Shown here in pieces: positions 24,281 through 32,772 of a stretch of 44,229 nucleotides of DNA. Origin of the DNA: Acidimicrobiaceae bacterium. GTDB lineage: Bacteria > Actinomycetota > Acidimicrobiia > Acidimicrobiales > Aldehydirespiratoraceae. Position 1 is the first letter of the stretch. Each line of letters starts with the position of its first letter. The notes under the pieces were generated by a model. It searched no databases. It saw only the letters and a list, made by a program, of their open reading frames with translations, and was not told the DNA's origin. The position numbers and the translations under genes were made by a program. Where the stretch lies: NCBI GenBank assembly GCA_018699415.1, contig JABIQM010000210.1, positions 1-44,229 on the forward strand, written 5' to 3'.

Positions 24281-24299
24281 CCGCTGACCGCTGATCGCT
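24272..24299. repeat. 7-bp tandem repeat across the glcF stop
   Basis: GACCGCT occurs three times without a gap (24272-24278, 24279-24285, 24286-24292), then GATCGCT (24293-24299). The glcF stop TGA is at 24278-24280. It fills the space to the convergent alkylsulfatase stop at 24301. Confidence 0.85.
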
Positions 24300-24300
24300 A

Positions 24301-26295
24301 CTACGGCAAGACAATCTCAAAGTCTCCGCTGAAACGGTCAAGCGAGCCGAAGATCGTCAACACCGCAGCACCATCACCGTCGATAACGAGATCACCGGCC
24401 TCAATCACGTCCATAAAGTTGGCTCGGCCAGTCATGAGCTCACCCAGCAAGGTCTTGGTCAACGTCAGATGGGCATCGGCATCGTCCGCGTGGCGGCCAC
24501 TGTGGTGATGGATCGCACAGTTCTCGAGCCCGAGCACATGCTTTTCTCCGATGTCGGTGAACGACCAGTTCACGATGACGCGCTTGTCGATCACGTCATC
24601 GGCCCTCAGCCGGACTCCGATGGCATCAAAGAGCATTCCGACCGTGAGCGCCTTCGACATCGCTCGACCGCCACCGGCGACCGGCCGAGTCGGGTCACGC
24701 AACTCCTTGGCACCAGTGAGATAGAAATTGCGCCACGGGCCCGCCTCAGACTGGTAGCCCATCTGCTCAAACGTGTCAGCTTGTAGCAACTTCGCCGCTT
24801 CGTTCGTCGAGTCGGCAAACACCAGATGGTTGAGAAGCTGGGATGCCCAGCGATAGTCGCCGTCGTCGAAGGCTGCACGAGCGTGACCGATCACGGCCTC
24901 GGCACCGCCCATAGCTTCGACATAGCGACGACCCGCCGCCTCCGGTGGGTGCGGATTGAGATTCGAAGGGTTGCCATCGAACCAGCCGAAATAGCGCTGG
25001 TAGATCGCTTTCGAATTGTGGCTGACCGTGCCGTAGTACTCGCGGGTGTGCCCCTGTTTGCCAAAGCAATCAGGCAGCGTCAACTCCTCGGCAATTTCTA
25101 GGGGCGTGTAACCGTTGTTGGCGAGGCGAAGCGTCTGGTCGTGAAGCCAGCGGTAGACGTCGCGCTGCTTGATTAAGAACTGGAGTGAATCCTGCTTACC
25201 GAACCGAGGCCAGTGGTGAGTTGAGAACAGTGTGTCGGTGTGATCGATGAACAGATCGATTGCTTCACCGATGTACTTGCTCCATAGCAAGCTGTCGCGT
25301 ACCAGGGCCCCGCGAGGGGTGAGCACGTTGTGGAGCGTGTGCGTGCAGTTTTCGGCCATACACAACAGACGATGATCCGGGAACAGGAAGTTCATCTCCG
25401 CTGGGGCTTCGCTGCCCGGGGTGTTCTGAAAGACGATCTTGATGCCAGCGACTTCAAGCTCCGTCCCTGTGACGGAGATCTCCTCGGTCGGGCCGATCAG
25501 CCCGGGAATTCCCTTTGGCGTGATCTTGCCGAGACCGGAGTCGACGTGCCCAAAGATGCCAGGCGTGAGGTGCGGACCAAACATGTAGCCGCCACGACGA
25601 GACATCGCTGGGCCGGCGATTACGGCCTCACTGACCGCCTCATGAAGGAAGCCTTCGGGGGCGATGATTCGGATGTCGCCTCGATCGACGGCGTCTTGGT
25701 CGGTGATTCCAAAGATGCCGCCGAAGTGATCGACGTGAGAGTGCGTGTAGATCACGGCTTCGACCGGTCGCTCCCCCAAGGTCTGATTGGCGAGTTCGAG
25801 GCAAGCTCTGGCAGTTTCGGCGCTAGTAAGTACATCGACGATCAGCCAGCCCTTTTTGCCAGCAATGAACGTGATGTTGGAGATGTCGTAGCCGCGTGCC
25901 TGCCAAACCCCATCGGCAACTTCGAACAGGCCGTGGAGGGCGTTGAGTCGACCCTGGCGCCACAGGCTCGGATTGACGCTCGATGGAGCGATCTCCGACC
26001 CATCACCACGCAAGAAGTCATAGTCAGCGGTGTTCCATGCCGGGACGGAGCGACCCTCGATCCGGCCGGTCTCGTGGGTGGCGATAAGACCTCGGGTAGC
26101 TCGACCCCAATCCCCGGGATCGTCAAGGTTGAGCACTGCTGCGCTCGCGGCATTCATCGCCGCCGTGTGTTCGGTGGCTGGTTTTGGCTGTCGACTATCG
26201 TCAGGCATCTGCGAAGTATGTCGCTGATTAACTACTGGCGTCGCCATAGACGCGGATCCACAGGCGTTCGGCAGGTTTGATACCGGGACGGTCAT
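24301..26295 (-). CDS. SdsA-type alkyl sulfatase (metallo-beta-lactamase fold)
   Basis: 664 residues, near the usual ~650. The dinuclear zinc site is complete: 'YTHSHVDHFGGI', 'TPGSEAPAEM', 'MAENCTHTLHN' and 'FSTHHWPRFG'. A helical dimerisation domain (with 'ALLGHARAAFDDGDYRWA'-like sequence at ~470-490) and an SCP2-like C-terminal domain follow, as in SdsA1. It hydrolyses primary alkyl sulfates such as dodecyl sulfate to the alcohol and sulfate. Starts at 26295, 26247 and 26208 are all possible; the first has GGGGAA about 12 bases upstream, and no start gives a clear signal peptide, unlike secreted SdsA1. It may therefore act inside the cell. Confidence 0.93.
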   Translation of the reverse strand: MTVPVSNLPNACGSASMATPVVNQRHTSQMPDDSRQPKPATEHTAAMNAASAAVLNLDDPGDWGRATRGLIATHETGRIEGRSVPAWNTADYDFLRGDGSEIAPSSVNPSLWRQGRLNALHGLFEVADGVWQARGYDISNITFIAGKKGWLIVDVLTSAETARACLELANQTLGERPVEAVIYTHSHVDHFGGIFGITDQDAVDRGDIRIIAPEGFLHEAVSEAVIAGPAMSRRGGYMFGPHLTPGIFGHVDSGLGKITPKGIPGLIGPTEEISVTGTELEVAGIKIVFQNTPGSEAPAEMNFLFPDHRLLCMAENCTHTLHNVLTPRGALVRDSLLWSKYIGEAIDLFIDHTDTLFSTHHWPRFGKQDSLQFLIKQRDVYRWLHDQTLRLANNGYTPLEIAEELTLPDCFGKQGHTREYYGTVSHNSKAIYQRYFGWFDGNPSNLNPHPPEAAGRRYVEAMGGAEAVIGHARAAFDDGDYRWASQLLNHLVFADSTNEAAKLLQADTFEQMGYQSEAGPWRNFYLTGAKELRDPTRPVAGGGRAMSKALTVGMLFDAIGVRLRADDVIDKRVIVNWSFTDIGEKHVLGLENCAIHHHSGRHADDADAHLTLTKTLLGELMTGRANFMDVIEAGDLVIDGDGAAVLTIFGSLDRFSGDFEIVLP

Positions 26296-26349
26296 GGTCG
26301 ACCAATGTTCCCCGTCGAGAAGAAGCGTTCCCTTTTCGACGGTTGAAAT

Positions 26350-29211
26350 TCAGCTACAGCCGCTGGTGGTGCCGCAATCGCCACAGACGTAACACGAGCC
26401 AGCCCGGTGCATCGGCACGCCGCATGTCATGCAGAATGGCGCATTGGAAGCCACGGCTCGAGGTGTGACCTCTGTGGTGGGGCGGTCCGATGCGGCGGGC
26501 TCCTCGGGAGCCTCGTCGGCAACGAACTCCAGCTGAGCAACGAGTTCCGAAGGCGATGGCACCGACGGAGGATCCGGGGGGATCTCTGAGCCCTGAATAG
26601 TTTCGGTGATCTGCTCTACCACGCCCGGCAGGGTGGGTTCAGTCCGCTCATCGGTGGACAAGATACCGAGGGCGGCGCGGTCATCGAATTCGAGGTACAT
26701 GATCGCGAGCTTGCGGAACAGATAGTCCATAAGGCTGTTGGCGATCCGAATTTCAGGATCGTCGGTCATGCCGGCTGGCTCGAACCGCATCCCCACAAAG
26801 GCCTCGACGAACGCGTTGAGGGGAACCCCGTACTGCAAGCCATGACTCAGCGATATGGCGAAAGCATCCATGATGCCGGCGAGCGTGGAGCCCTGCTTCG
26901 ACACCCGTACGAAGATCTCGCCGGGACGACCGTCGTCATACTGGCCGACGGTAACAAAGCCTTTGCAGTCCGCAACGCGGAACTCGAATGTGTGCGAGGT
27001 GCGAGACCGCGGAAGCCGTTCACGAACGGGCTGGGCAACAATCTTCTCGACGATCTTCTCGACCACCCGGGCGGGCTCATTGGCAGCCGACTCATCATCA
27101 GGGGATTTGGTGCCGTCACCCGCGGACAGTGGCTGAGCCACCTTGCAGTTGTCTCGGTAGAGGGCAACGGCCTTGAGGCCGAGGCGCCATGATTCGATCA
27201 GCAGAAGCTCGATCTCCTCAACTGACGCCTCTTCTGGGAGGTTGACAGTCTTTGAGATAGCGCCGGACAGGAACGGCTGTACCGCTCCCATCATCTTGAT
27301 GTGACCGAGATAGTGGATCGTGTTGTCACCAAGGGAGCACGCAAAGATATCGGTGTGCTCAGCCTTGAGGCCGGGTGCCCCAAGCACGGTGTGATGCTCG
27401 TCGATATGAGCAACGATGGCATCGACATGCTCGGGGGAATAGCCGAGGCAGCGCAGCGCCCTCGGCACGGTGCGGTTAACAAAGCTCATCGAACCGCCGC
27501 CGACCAACCGCTTGAATTTGACCAACCCAAGATCGGGCTCGACTCCGGTGGTGTCGCAGTCCATCAAGAGACCGATTGTGCCTGTGGGTGCGAGCACGGT
27601 GGCTTGGGCATTGCGCACGCCATCGGTTACTGCACGCTCGCACGCGTCGTCCCATGCCAGTCGTGCGGCGTCGAGGATGCTCGTGGGGGCAAGATCTTCG
27701 TCAATCTCGGCTGCGGCACAGCGATGCTGTTCGAGTACTCGGAGCGTGTGCTCCCGGTTGGCATGGAAGCCGGCAAACGATCCCATTCGCTCGGCAAGCT
27801 TGGTTGACGTGCGGTAGGCCTCGCCCGTCATGAGAGCGGTGACCGAACCAGCGACGGCGCGACCGTCGTCGGAGTCGTAGGGCATGCCAAGCGCCATCAG
27901 CATTGCGCCAAGGTTGGCGTAGCCGAGGCCGAGTTGACGGAAGGCACGAGTGGTTTCAGCGATCTGTGTCGTGGGGTAGTCGGCGTTCCCGACCAAGATT
28001 TCCTGGGCGGTGAACACGACCTGAACCGCATGTGAGAAGCCTTCGACGTCGAATGCGTCGGCGCCGAGTTCTTCGGGGCCAGTGAGAAAGCTCAGTAAGT
28101 TGAGCGACGCAAGATTGCAGGCCGAGTCATCGAGGTGCACGTATTCGCTGCAAGGGTTGCTCCCATTAATGCGGCCGGTGTTCGCCGCGGTGTGCCAATG
28201 ATTGATCGTGGTATCGAACTGGACGCCGGGGTCAGCGCACTCCCATGACGCTTCCGCGATCTGGCGAAACAGCACCCGAGCTTTCACGGTGGCAATCGTG
28301 TCGCCGTTCGTACGGCCGACGAGATCCCAATTAGTGTCGTCAATGACAGCTTCCATGAACTCGTCGGTGACCCGAACTGAGTTGTTGGCGTTTTGATACT
28401 GGACGGAGTGGATGTCGGCACCGTTGAGCGACATATCGAACCCGGCGGCCTCGAGTGCGCGTGCTTTGCGTTCCTCGCGGGCCTTGCACCAGATGAACTC
28501 CTCGACATCAGGATGGTCGGCGTCAAGGATCACCATTTTGGCGGCACGGCGGGTTTTACCGCCCGACTTGATGGTGCCAGCCGATGCATCGGCGCCGCGC
28601 ATGAAACTGACCGGGCCACTGGCGGTGCCACCACCATCCAGCAGTTCGGCCGAGCCGCGAATGTTGCTGAGATTGACCCCCGCACCGCTTCCGCCCTTGA
28701 AGATGCGACCTTCCTCGGCGTACCAGTTGAGGATCGAATTCATGTCGTCGTCAACCGAGAGGATGAAGCAGGCCGACGCCTGCTGGGGCACACCCTCAAC
28801 CCCAATGTTGAACCATACGGGAGAGTTGAAGGCGACCTTCTGGGCAACCAGAAGGTGGGTGAGTTCGGCTCGGAAGGCTGCGGCCTCTGAGCGGTCGACG
28901 AAGTAGCCATCGCGCTCACCCCAGGTGGTGATCGTGCCGACGATGCGGTCGATGACCTCGCGAAGCGAAGCTTCTCGGTCCGCGCTGCCGAGGGCGCCAC
29001 GAAAGTATTTCTGGGCAAGGATATTTGTGGCATTGACCGACCAGGACGCCGGCACCTCGACACCCATTTGCTCAAAGGCAACCGAGCCATCGAGGTGATT
29101 GATCAGACGCGCGTCGCGCCGTTCCCATTCGACATCGTCATAGGGATGGCGACCTTCAACAGTAAAACGTCGGCTGATGCCGAGGCCGGCTTGCTGTGGG
29201 GCGAGAGCCAT
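26350..29211 (-). CDS. nrdJ: Adenosylcobalamin-dependent ribonucleotide reductase (class II)
   Basis: 953 residues. Catalytic and substrate motifs: 'FNSPVWFNIG', 'ASACFILSVDDDM', 'GSGAGVNLSNIRGS', 'GSNPCSEYVHLDDSACNLAS' and 'PTGTIGLLMDCDTTGVEPD'. The C-terminus has a zinc-ribbon-like 'CMTCGVPMHRAGSCYVCGDC' carrying the redox-active cysteines. The enzyme reduces ribonucleotides to deoxyribonucleotides using a radical from coenzyme B12, independent of oxygen. There is a long Pro/Glu-rich linker before the zinc ribbon. No nrdR gene, NrdR box or cobalamin riboswitch was seen in the 425 bp upstream. ATG 29211 gives a normal N-terminus. Confidence 0.96.
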   Translation of the reverse strand: MALAPQQAGLGISRRFTVEGRHPYDDVEWERRDARLINHLDGSVAFEQMGVEVPASWSVNATNILAQKYFRGALGSADREASLREVIDRIVGTITTWGERDGYFVDRSEAAAFRAELTHLLVAQKVAFNSPVWFNIGVEGVPQQASACFILSVDDDMNSILNWYAEEGRIFKGGSGAGVNLSNIRGSAELLDGGGTASGPVSFMRGADASAGTIKSGGKTRRAAKMVILDADHPDVEEFIWCKAREERKARALEAAGFDMSLNGADIHSVQYQNANNSVRVTDEFMEAVIDDTNWDLVGRTNGDTIATVKARVLFRQIAEASWECADPGVQFDTTINHWHTAANTGRINGSNPCSEYVHLDDSACNLASLNLLSFLTGPEELGADAFDVEGFSHAVQVVFTAQEILVGNADYPTTQIAETTRAFRQLGLGYANLGAMLMALGMPYDSDDGRAVAGSVTALMTGEAYRTSTKLAERMGSFAGFHANREHTLRVLEQHRCAAAEIDEDLAPTSILDAARLAWDDACERAVTDGVRNAQATVLAPTGTIGLLMDCDTTGVEPDLGLVKFKRLVGGGSMSFVNRTVPRALRCLGYSPEHVDAIVAHIDEHHTVLGAPGLKAEHTDIFACSLGDNTIHYLGHIKMMGAVQPFLSGAISKTVNLPEEASVEEIELLLIESWRLGLKAVALYRDNCKVAQPLSAGDGTKSPDDESAANEPARVVEKIVEKIVAQPVRERLPRSRTSHTFEFRVADCKGFVTVGQYDDGRPGEIFVRVSKQGSTLAGIMDAFAISLSHGLQYGVPLNAFVEAFVGMRFEPAGMTDDPEIRIANSLMDYLFRKLAIMYLEFDDRAALGILSTDERTEPTLPGVVEQITETIQGSEIPPDPPSVPSPSELVAQLEFVADEAPEEPAASDRPTTEVTPRAVASNAPFCMTCGVPMHRAGSCYVCGDCGTTSGCS

Positions 29212-29636
29212 GGTTGACGGCCTTTCAGGCAGGAATCGAGAGCAATTCTGACACAGTGGTTACGCCAACATAACTTCTGGTATGTCAGACGGAGAACGTT
29301 TATTCAACCACTTCATGTGAGAAGCAATTGAGTTTTCGGGTGATGTTTCGTTATTGATTGATACGACTACTGAGGGCGGATCTACTGAGTCAAAAAACAG
29401 CAGGTCATGCAGCTTCTCCAAACCCCACTGGGGCAGGACCACCAAAGGACTGACTCGACGCATCAACTAACACGCTTCACCACCACCTCGGAAACCCATC
29501 CTTTACAACATCTCTGACACTAGAGATCCGGGGTGTGGATCGGAAGGGGAATGGGTGTGGATTGTTGGTGGATTTCGTCGTGTCTATCCACAGACTTTCC
29601 CCACCCCCAAGCGCGAGGGACGATAGCGTCGCTCCT
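29212..29636. other. Intergenic region between nrdJ and the divergent RibD-C gene
   Basis: The 425 bp must hold both promoters. The part at 29212-29480 is clearly richer in A+T than its surroundings. A 68-codon frame on the minus strand (29260-29466) shows no family resemblance and I do not call it. Between 29534 and 29592 there are three DnaA-box-like nonamers (TGTGGATCG, TGTGGATTG, CTATCCACA; 7-8 of 9 matches to TTATCCACA or its complement). Confidence 0.5.
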
Positions 29637-30386
29637 GTGCGCCAGCTCTTGCCGACCCCGCTTGTGGATGTCGACCCGCTGCGCGTGTACCCCCACGATG
29701 CACGGCTACCGCCCTCTAACCGGCCTTGGGTGATGCTCAACATGGTGGCGAGTGTTGATGGTGCTATCGCCATCGACGGGCGCAGCCGTGACCTCGGCGG
29801 GGCCGGTGATGCGCAGACATTCCGCGCCATCCGTGCCTGCTGCGACTGGATTCTTGTGGCAGCGGGGACAGCGCGAGCCGAACGCTACGGCGTGCCACGG
29901 CCCGCTCCTGATGTGACCGAGGCACGCCTTGCCACCGGCCGAACTCGAGCAGCGCGCCTGGCCGTGGTGACCACCTCGGTCGACTTGGATCCGAGCCTCC
30001 CGATGTTCGCCGATCAGGAACCCGGTGACTGGCCCCCACTGATTATCACCGGCGCTTCGCCTCCTGCTGACCGCGTGGCGGCACTTGCTCATGCGGCGGA
30101 GTTCGTCCATCTTGCTGCCGAGCTCCCTTCACCACGATCGGTGGTCAATGAGCTCCACCGCCGCGGTGCCGCCGTCGTGCTGGCTGAGGGCGGCCCAACG
30201 TGGAATGGACAGCTTGCTCAGTCCGGTTTGATCGATGAGCTGTGCTTGACGATCTCGCCACACCTGGTAGGGGGCGCCTCGCCTGGAATTCTGGGGAATA
30301 CACCCGTTGCTGGCGTGCGAGAGCTCACGCTCGATCGCCTTCTCGAACACGACGGGGCCCTTTTCGCTCGATACATACGAACGTGA
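29637..30386 (+). CDS. RibD C-terminal-domain / dihydrofolate-reductase-like pyrimidine reductase
   Basis: 249 residues from GTG 29637; the frame is open further left, but that part is not protein-like. 'VMLNMVASVDGAIAIDG' opens the reductase fold, 'CDWILVAAGTARAERYG' binds NADPH, and 'VVLAEGGPTWNGQLAQSGLIDEL' region is the RibD_C signature. RibD reductases act on the uracil intermediate of riboflavin synthesis; stand-alone members may have other pteridine- or pyrimidine-like substrates. No deaminase domain is fused and no other rib gene is near. It is convergent with the LysM gene (4 bp gap). Confidence 0.85.
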   Translation: MRQLLPTPLVDVDPLRVYPHDARLPPSNRPWVMLNMVASVDGAIAIDGRSRDLGGAGDAQTFRAIRACCDWILVAAGTARAERYGVPRPAPDVTEARLATGRTRAARLAVVTTSVDLDPSLPMFADQEPGDWPPLIITGASPPADRVAALAHAAEFVHLAAELPSPRSVVNELHRRGAAVVLAEGGPTWNGQLAQSGLIDELCLTISPHLVGGASPGILGNTPVAGVRELTLDRLLEHDGALFARYIRT

Positions 30387-30390
30387 GCCA

Positions 30391-30786
30391 TCAACCCTGA
30401 AGGATCGATGGCACGACAATGCGCTGACCTGGTTGAAGGACGCCGCCCTCAGTCATCTCACTCAGGGTGCTGACAAGCGCCCGATGATCACCTTCAGGCT
30501 GCATGGTGCGAGCGATGGTCCATAGCGTGTCTCCGGGCTGAACCACAATCACTGTTGCCTCCGCAGCAATAGTGACCGGATCGGATGAAGCACCGGCCTG
30601 GTGACCAAACGAAAACAGACCGAGGATCATTCCAAGAGCCAGTGCGAGAACGGCGAGTCGACGCCGGTGATACACGGACGGATCGAGGCGATGGATACTG
30701 ATCGGGGCCTGATCGACAGCGAGTCCATCGCCGGCAATGGTGGGATGGAAGGTGGTGGGAAGAAGAGCTGCTGTCATGTTTTTCAT
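30391..30786 (-). CDS. Small LysM membrane protein, probable SOS-induced envelope/division factor
   Basis: 131 residues. A ~40-residue cytoplasmic N-terminus ends in 'YHRRR', followed by one membrane helix (LAVLALALGMILGLFSFG), a short linker and a LysM domain ('VVQPGDTLWTIARTM' to 'LQPGQRIVVPS') facing the wall. It is divergent from lexA and the shared 250-bp gap holds three LexA boxes. In several Gram-positives the gene beside lexA is a small SOS-induced division inhibitor (YneA of Bacillus has the same TM-LysM design; Rv2719c and DivS occupy the same place in actinobacteria). Function is inferred from this position and architecture. ATG 30786 or 30777; neither has a good ribosome site. Confidence 0.82.
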   Translation of the reverse strand: MKNMTAALLPTTFHPTIAGDGLAVDQAPISIHRLDPSVYHRRRLAVLALALGMILGLFSFGHQAGASSDPVTIAAEATVIVVQPGDTLWTIARTMQPEGDHRALVSTLSEMTEGGVLQPGQRIVVPSILQG

Positions 30787-30869
30787 TCTGCTGGGGGGGT
30801 GTGACAGTCCCGGTTATCGAGAGCCTGTCAGAGGTGCGTGTGGAGAGATTTCGGCGAGGTACTTGACAC

Positions 30870-30883
30870 CGAACGAATGTTTC
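30870..30883. promoter_or_regulatory. LexA box 1 (CGAACGAATGTTTC)
   Basis: Matches the actinobacterial/Firmicute SOS operator CGAAC-N4-GTTYG at all but the last position. It lies just behind a TTGACA hexamer (30863-30868) on the plus strand, so it could block lexA transcription, and it is also close to the start of the LysM gene. Confidence 0.75.
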
Positions 30884-30899
30884 ACGAACATGTGTCCGA

Positions 30900-30913
30900 C
30901 GAACAATCGTTCG
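30900..30913. promoter_or_regulatory. LexA box 2 (CGAACAATCGTTCG)
   Basis: A perfect CGAAC-N4-GTTCG palindrome. An imperfect half-site (CGAACATGTGTCC, 30885-30897) lies between it and box 1, so the operator region may hold a fourth weak site. Confidence 0.9.
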
Positions 30914-30925
30914 TTACTCTAACAC

Positions 30926-30939
30926 CGAACACCCGTTCG
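30926..30939. promoter_or_regulatory. LexA box 3 (CGAACACCCGTTCG)
   Basis: A second perfect CGAAC-N4-GTTCG palindrome, 26 bp from box 2 centre to centre, about 100 bp before the lexA start. The multiple boxes suggest tight autoregulation of lexA and control of the divergent LysM gene. Confidence 0.9.
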
Positions 30940-31039
30940 TTGTCAACAGGTCATCCACAAGGGTCTTTCTCACTATCCCCAGCTCATCCACAGGGGCTCA
31001 TGCTCCACCGTGGAAACGACTCACACTCAGAGGAAAACA

Positions 31040-31669
31040 ATGTCCGACGCACTCACCCCTCGCCAGCGCCAAATCCTCGACGTCATCGTCGAGCATCAGA
31101 ATCAGCATGGCTATCCCCCATCGGTGCGCGAGATCGGAGGGGAAGTCGGACTGAAGTCACCCGCAACCGTCAAGGCGCACCTCGACAATCTCAAGGACGC
31201 GGGCTATCTCATCCGAGACCCGGCCAAACCTCGTGCCATCCAGGTTCGCTACGAGGGTCAGACGGGCGCCGCCGCAGAACGTCGCCCCGTGCGCCATGTT
31301 CCACTGGTGGGCGATGTCGCCGCCGGCACCGGCGTGCTCGCCGAGCAAAACATCGAAGAGATCGTGCCGATGCCATCGGACCTCACCGGGGATGGTGAAC
31401 TCTTCATGCTTCGAGTACGTGGTGACTCGATGATCGACGTTGGCATCTTCGATGGCGACTTCGTCGTGTGTCACAGCCAAACCACGGCGAACAAAGGCGA
31501 CGTGGTTATTGCCGGTATCCCCGGCGAAGAAGCAACGGTGAAGACCTACGACGAACGCGACGGTAAGGTCGTGCTCGTTCCTGCAAACGAGACGCTCACC
31601 GACATGGTGTTCGAGTCGGACGACGTCCAAATCTATGGCCGTGTCGTCACCGTCATGCGAAAGCTCTGA
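31040..31669 (+). CDS. lexA: SOS repressor LexA
   Basis: 209 residues from ATG 31040, which has AGAGGA upstream; an earlier ATG at 31010 is less likely. Winged-helix DNA-binding domain at residues 1-65 ('LTPRQRQILDVIVEHQ', 'PPSVREIGGEVGLKSPATV'). Self-cleavage domain: Ala-Gly bond in 'DVAAGTGVLA', catalytic Ser in 'GDSMIDVGIFDGD' and Lys in 'EATVKTY'. RecA filaments trigger its self-cleavage and so release SOS genes; recA is encoded at the right end of the window. The promoter region has three LexA boxes. Confidence 0.97.
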   Translation: MSDALTPRQRQILDVIVEHQNQHGYPPSVREIGGEVGLKSPATVKAHLDNLKDAGYLIRDPAKPRAIQVRYEGQTGAAAERRPVRHVPLVGDVAAGTGVLAEQNIEEIVPMPSDLTGDGELFMLRVRGDSMIDVGIFDGDFVVCHSQTTANKGDVVIAGIPGEEATVKTYDERDGKVVLVPANETLTDMVFESDDVQIYGRVVTVMRKL

Positions 31670-31685
31670 GGGTAAAGCGGAGCGC

Positions 31686-32765
31686 TCAGGCGCCGTTCAT
31701 CAAGAGGTCCTCAACGGCACGAAAGGTGTCGAGAAGATTTTCGCGCTCAAGGTACTCTCCCTGGGTGTGGGCGATCGTTGGGTCACCGGGCCCAAAGTTC
31801 GACGCGGGCACACCGCGTTCAGCGAAGAAGGCCACATCGGTCCAGCCAAGCTTGGCCCGCACCTCAAGCTGATTCCGCTCAACCAGCGCGGCAATCATGG
31901 GATCGCCGAGTCCGGGACGAGCGGACGGCGATAGGTCCGTCAGTTCCACAGTGTCATCCTCGGAAAGTGCAGGGGCAATCACCTCGCGCACGTGGGCCTC
32001 AGCCTCAGCACTGTTGCGATCCGGGGCAAAGCGGTGATTGATGAAGACATAGGCCTCGTCGGGAACGACGTTACCGGCCACTCCACCGCCAACATCGACC
32101 GCCTGCATCGCCTCGCGGTACTCACAACCCTCAACCATCGGCCTGCGGGCCTCATACGCAGTGAGGATGGCAAGAACCTCACCGAGACGGTGAATCGCAT
32201 TACGACCCATCCACGGGCGGGCGGTGTGGGCGCGGGCACCGGCCATAGTCACCTTTACTCGTAGCGTCCCCTGACAGCCGGCTTCAAGAGCGCCGAGCGT
32301 CGGCTCACCGAGGAGTGCCACATCGCCGTCAAGCAACTCGGGTCGCTCCGCTTCGATCTCGCGCAGTCCGTTGTGACGAGCCGCGACTTCTTCACGCGCG
32401 TAAAAAACATAGGTGACATCGACGGCGGGATCCGGCACGGTGCGAGCAAGCTCCAACATGATGGCAACTCCGCCCTTCATGTCGGTCGAGCCGCAACCGA
32501 ACAGTCGGCTGCCTTCGATTCTCGCCGGCAAGTTCTGGTTGACCGGGACCGTGTCGGTGTGTCCGCCGAGAACCAAGCGACGCGGCCGTTCCAGCTGCGT
32601 GCGGGCGATCAGGTTGTCGCCAACACGGTCGACCGTCAAGTGCGCGCAAGCCCGCAGTTCGGACTCCAAGGTCGCCACGATTTCCTTCTCGTTAAAGCTC
32701 TCAGACTCGATATCGACAAGCGCAGCAGTGAGCGCGAAGACATCAGCAGACGGGAGGGCAACCAT
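31686..32765 (-). CDS. dapE: Succinyl-diaminopimelate desuccinylase
   Basis: 359 residues from ATG 32765 (MVALPSADVFALT); the upstream open frame overlaps dapD and is not real. M20 peptidase fold: the zinc ligands lie in 'LGGHTDTVPVN', 'CGSTDMKGGVA', 'FYAREEVAARHNGL' (catalytic Glu-Glu) and the C-terminal 'IAHTQGEYLE'. It releases succinate from N-succinyl-LL-DAP. The gene follows dapD by 7 bp and is the last of the operon; it is convergent with lexA (16 bp apart). Confidence 0.93.
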   Translation of the reverse strand: MVALPSADVFALTAALVDIESESFNEKEIVATLESELRACAHLTVDRVGDNLIARTQLERPRRLVLGGHTDTVPVNQNLPARIEGSRLFGCGSTDMKGGVAIMLELARTVPDPAVDVTYVFYAREEVAARHNGLREIEAERPELLDGDVALLGEPTLGALEAGCQGTLRVKVTMAGARAHTARPWMGRNAIHRLGEVLAILTAYEARRPMVEGCEYREAMQAVDVGGGVAGNVVPDEAYVFINHRFAPDRNSAEAEAHVREVIAPALSEDDTVELTDLSPSARPGLGDPMIAALVERNQLEVRAKLGWTDVAFFAERGVPASNFGPGDPTIAHTQGEYLERENLLDTFRAVEDLLMNGA

Positions 32766-32772
32766 GTTCGCT

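Noticed and set aside
29260-29466. 68-codon frame on the minus strand in the nrdJ upstream region
   Set aside because: No ribosome site, no recognisable domain, and it lies where the nrdJ promoter and leader should be.
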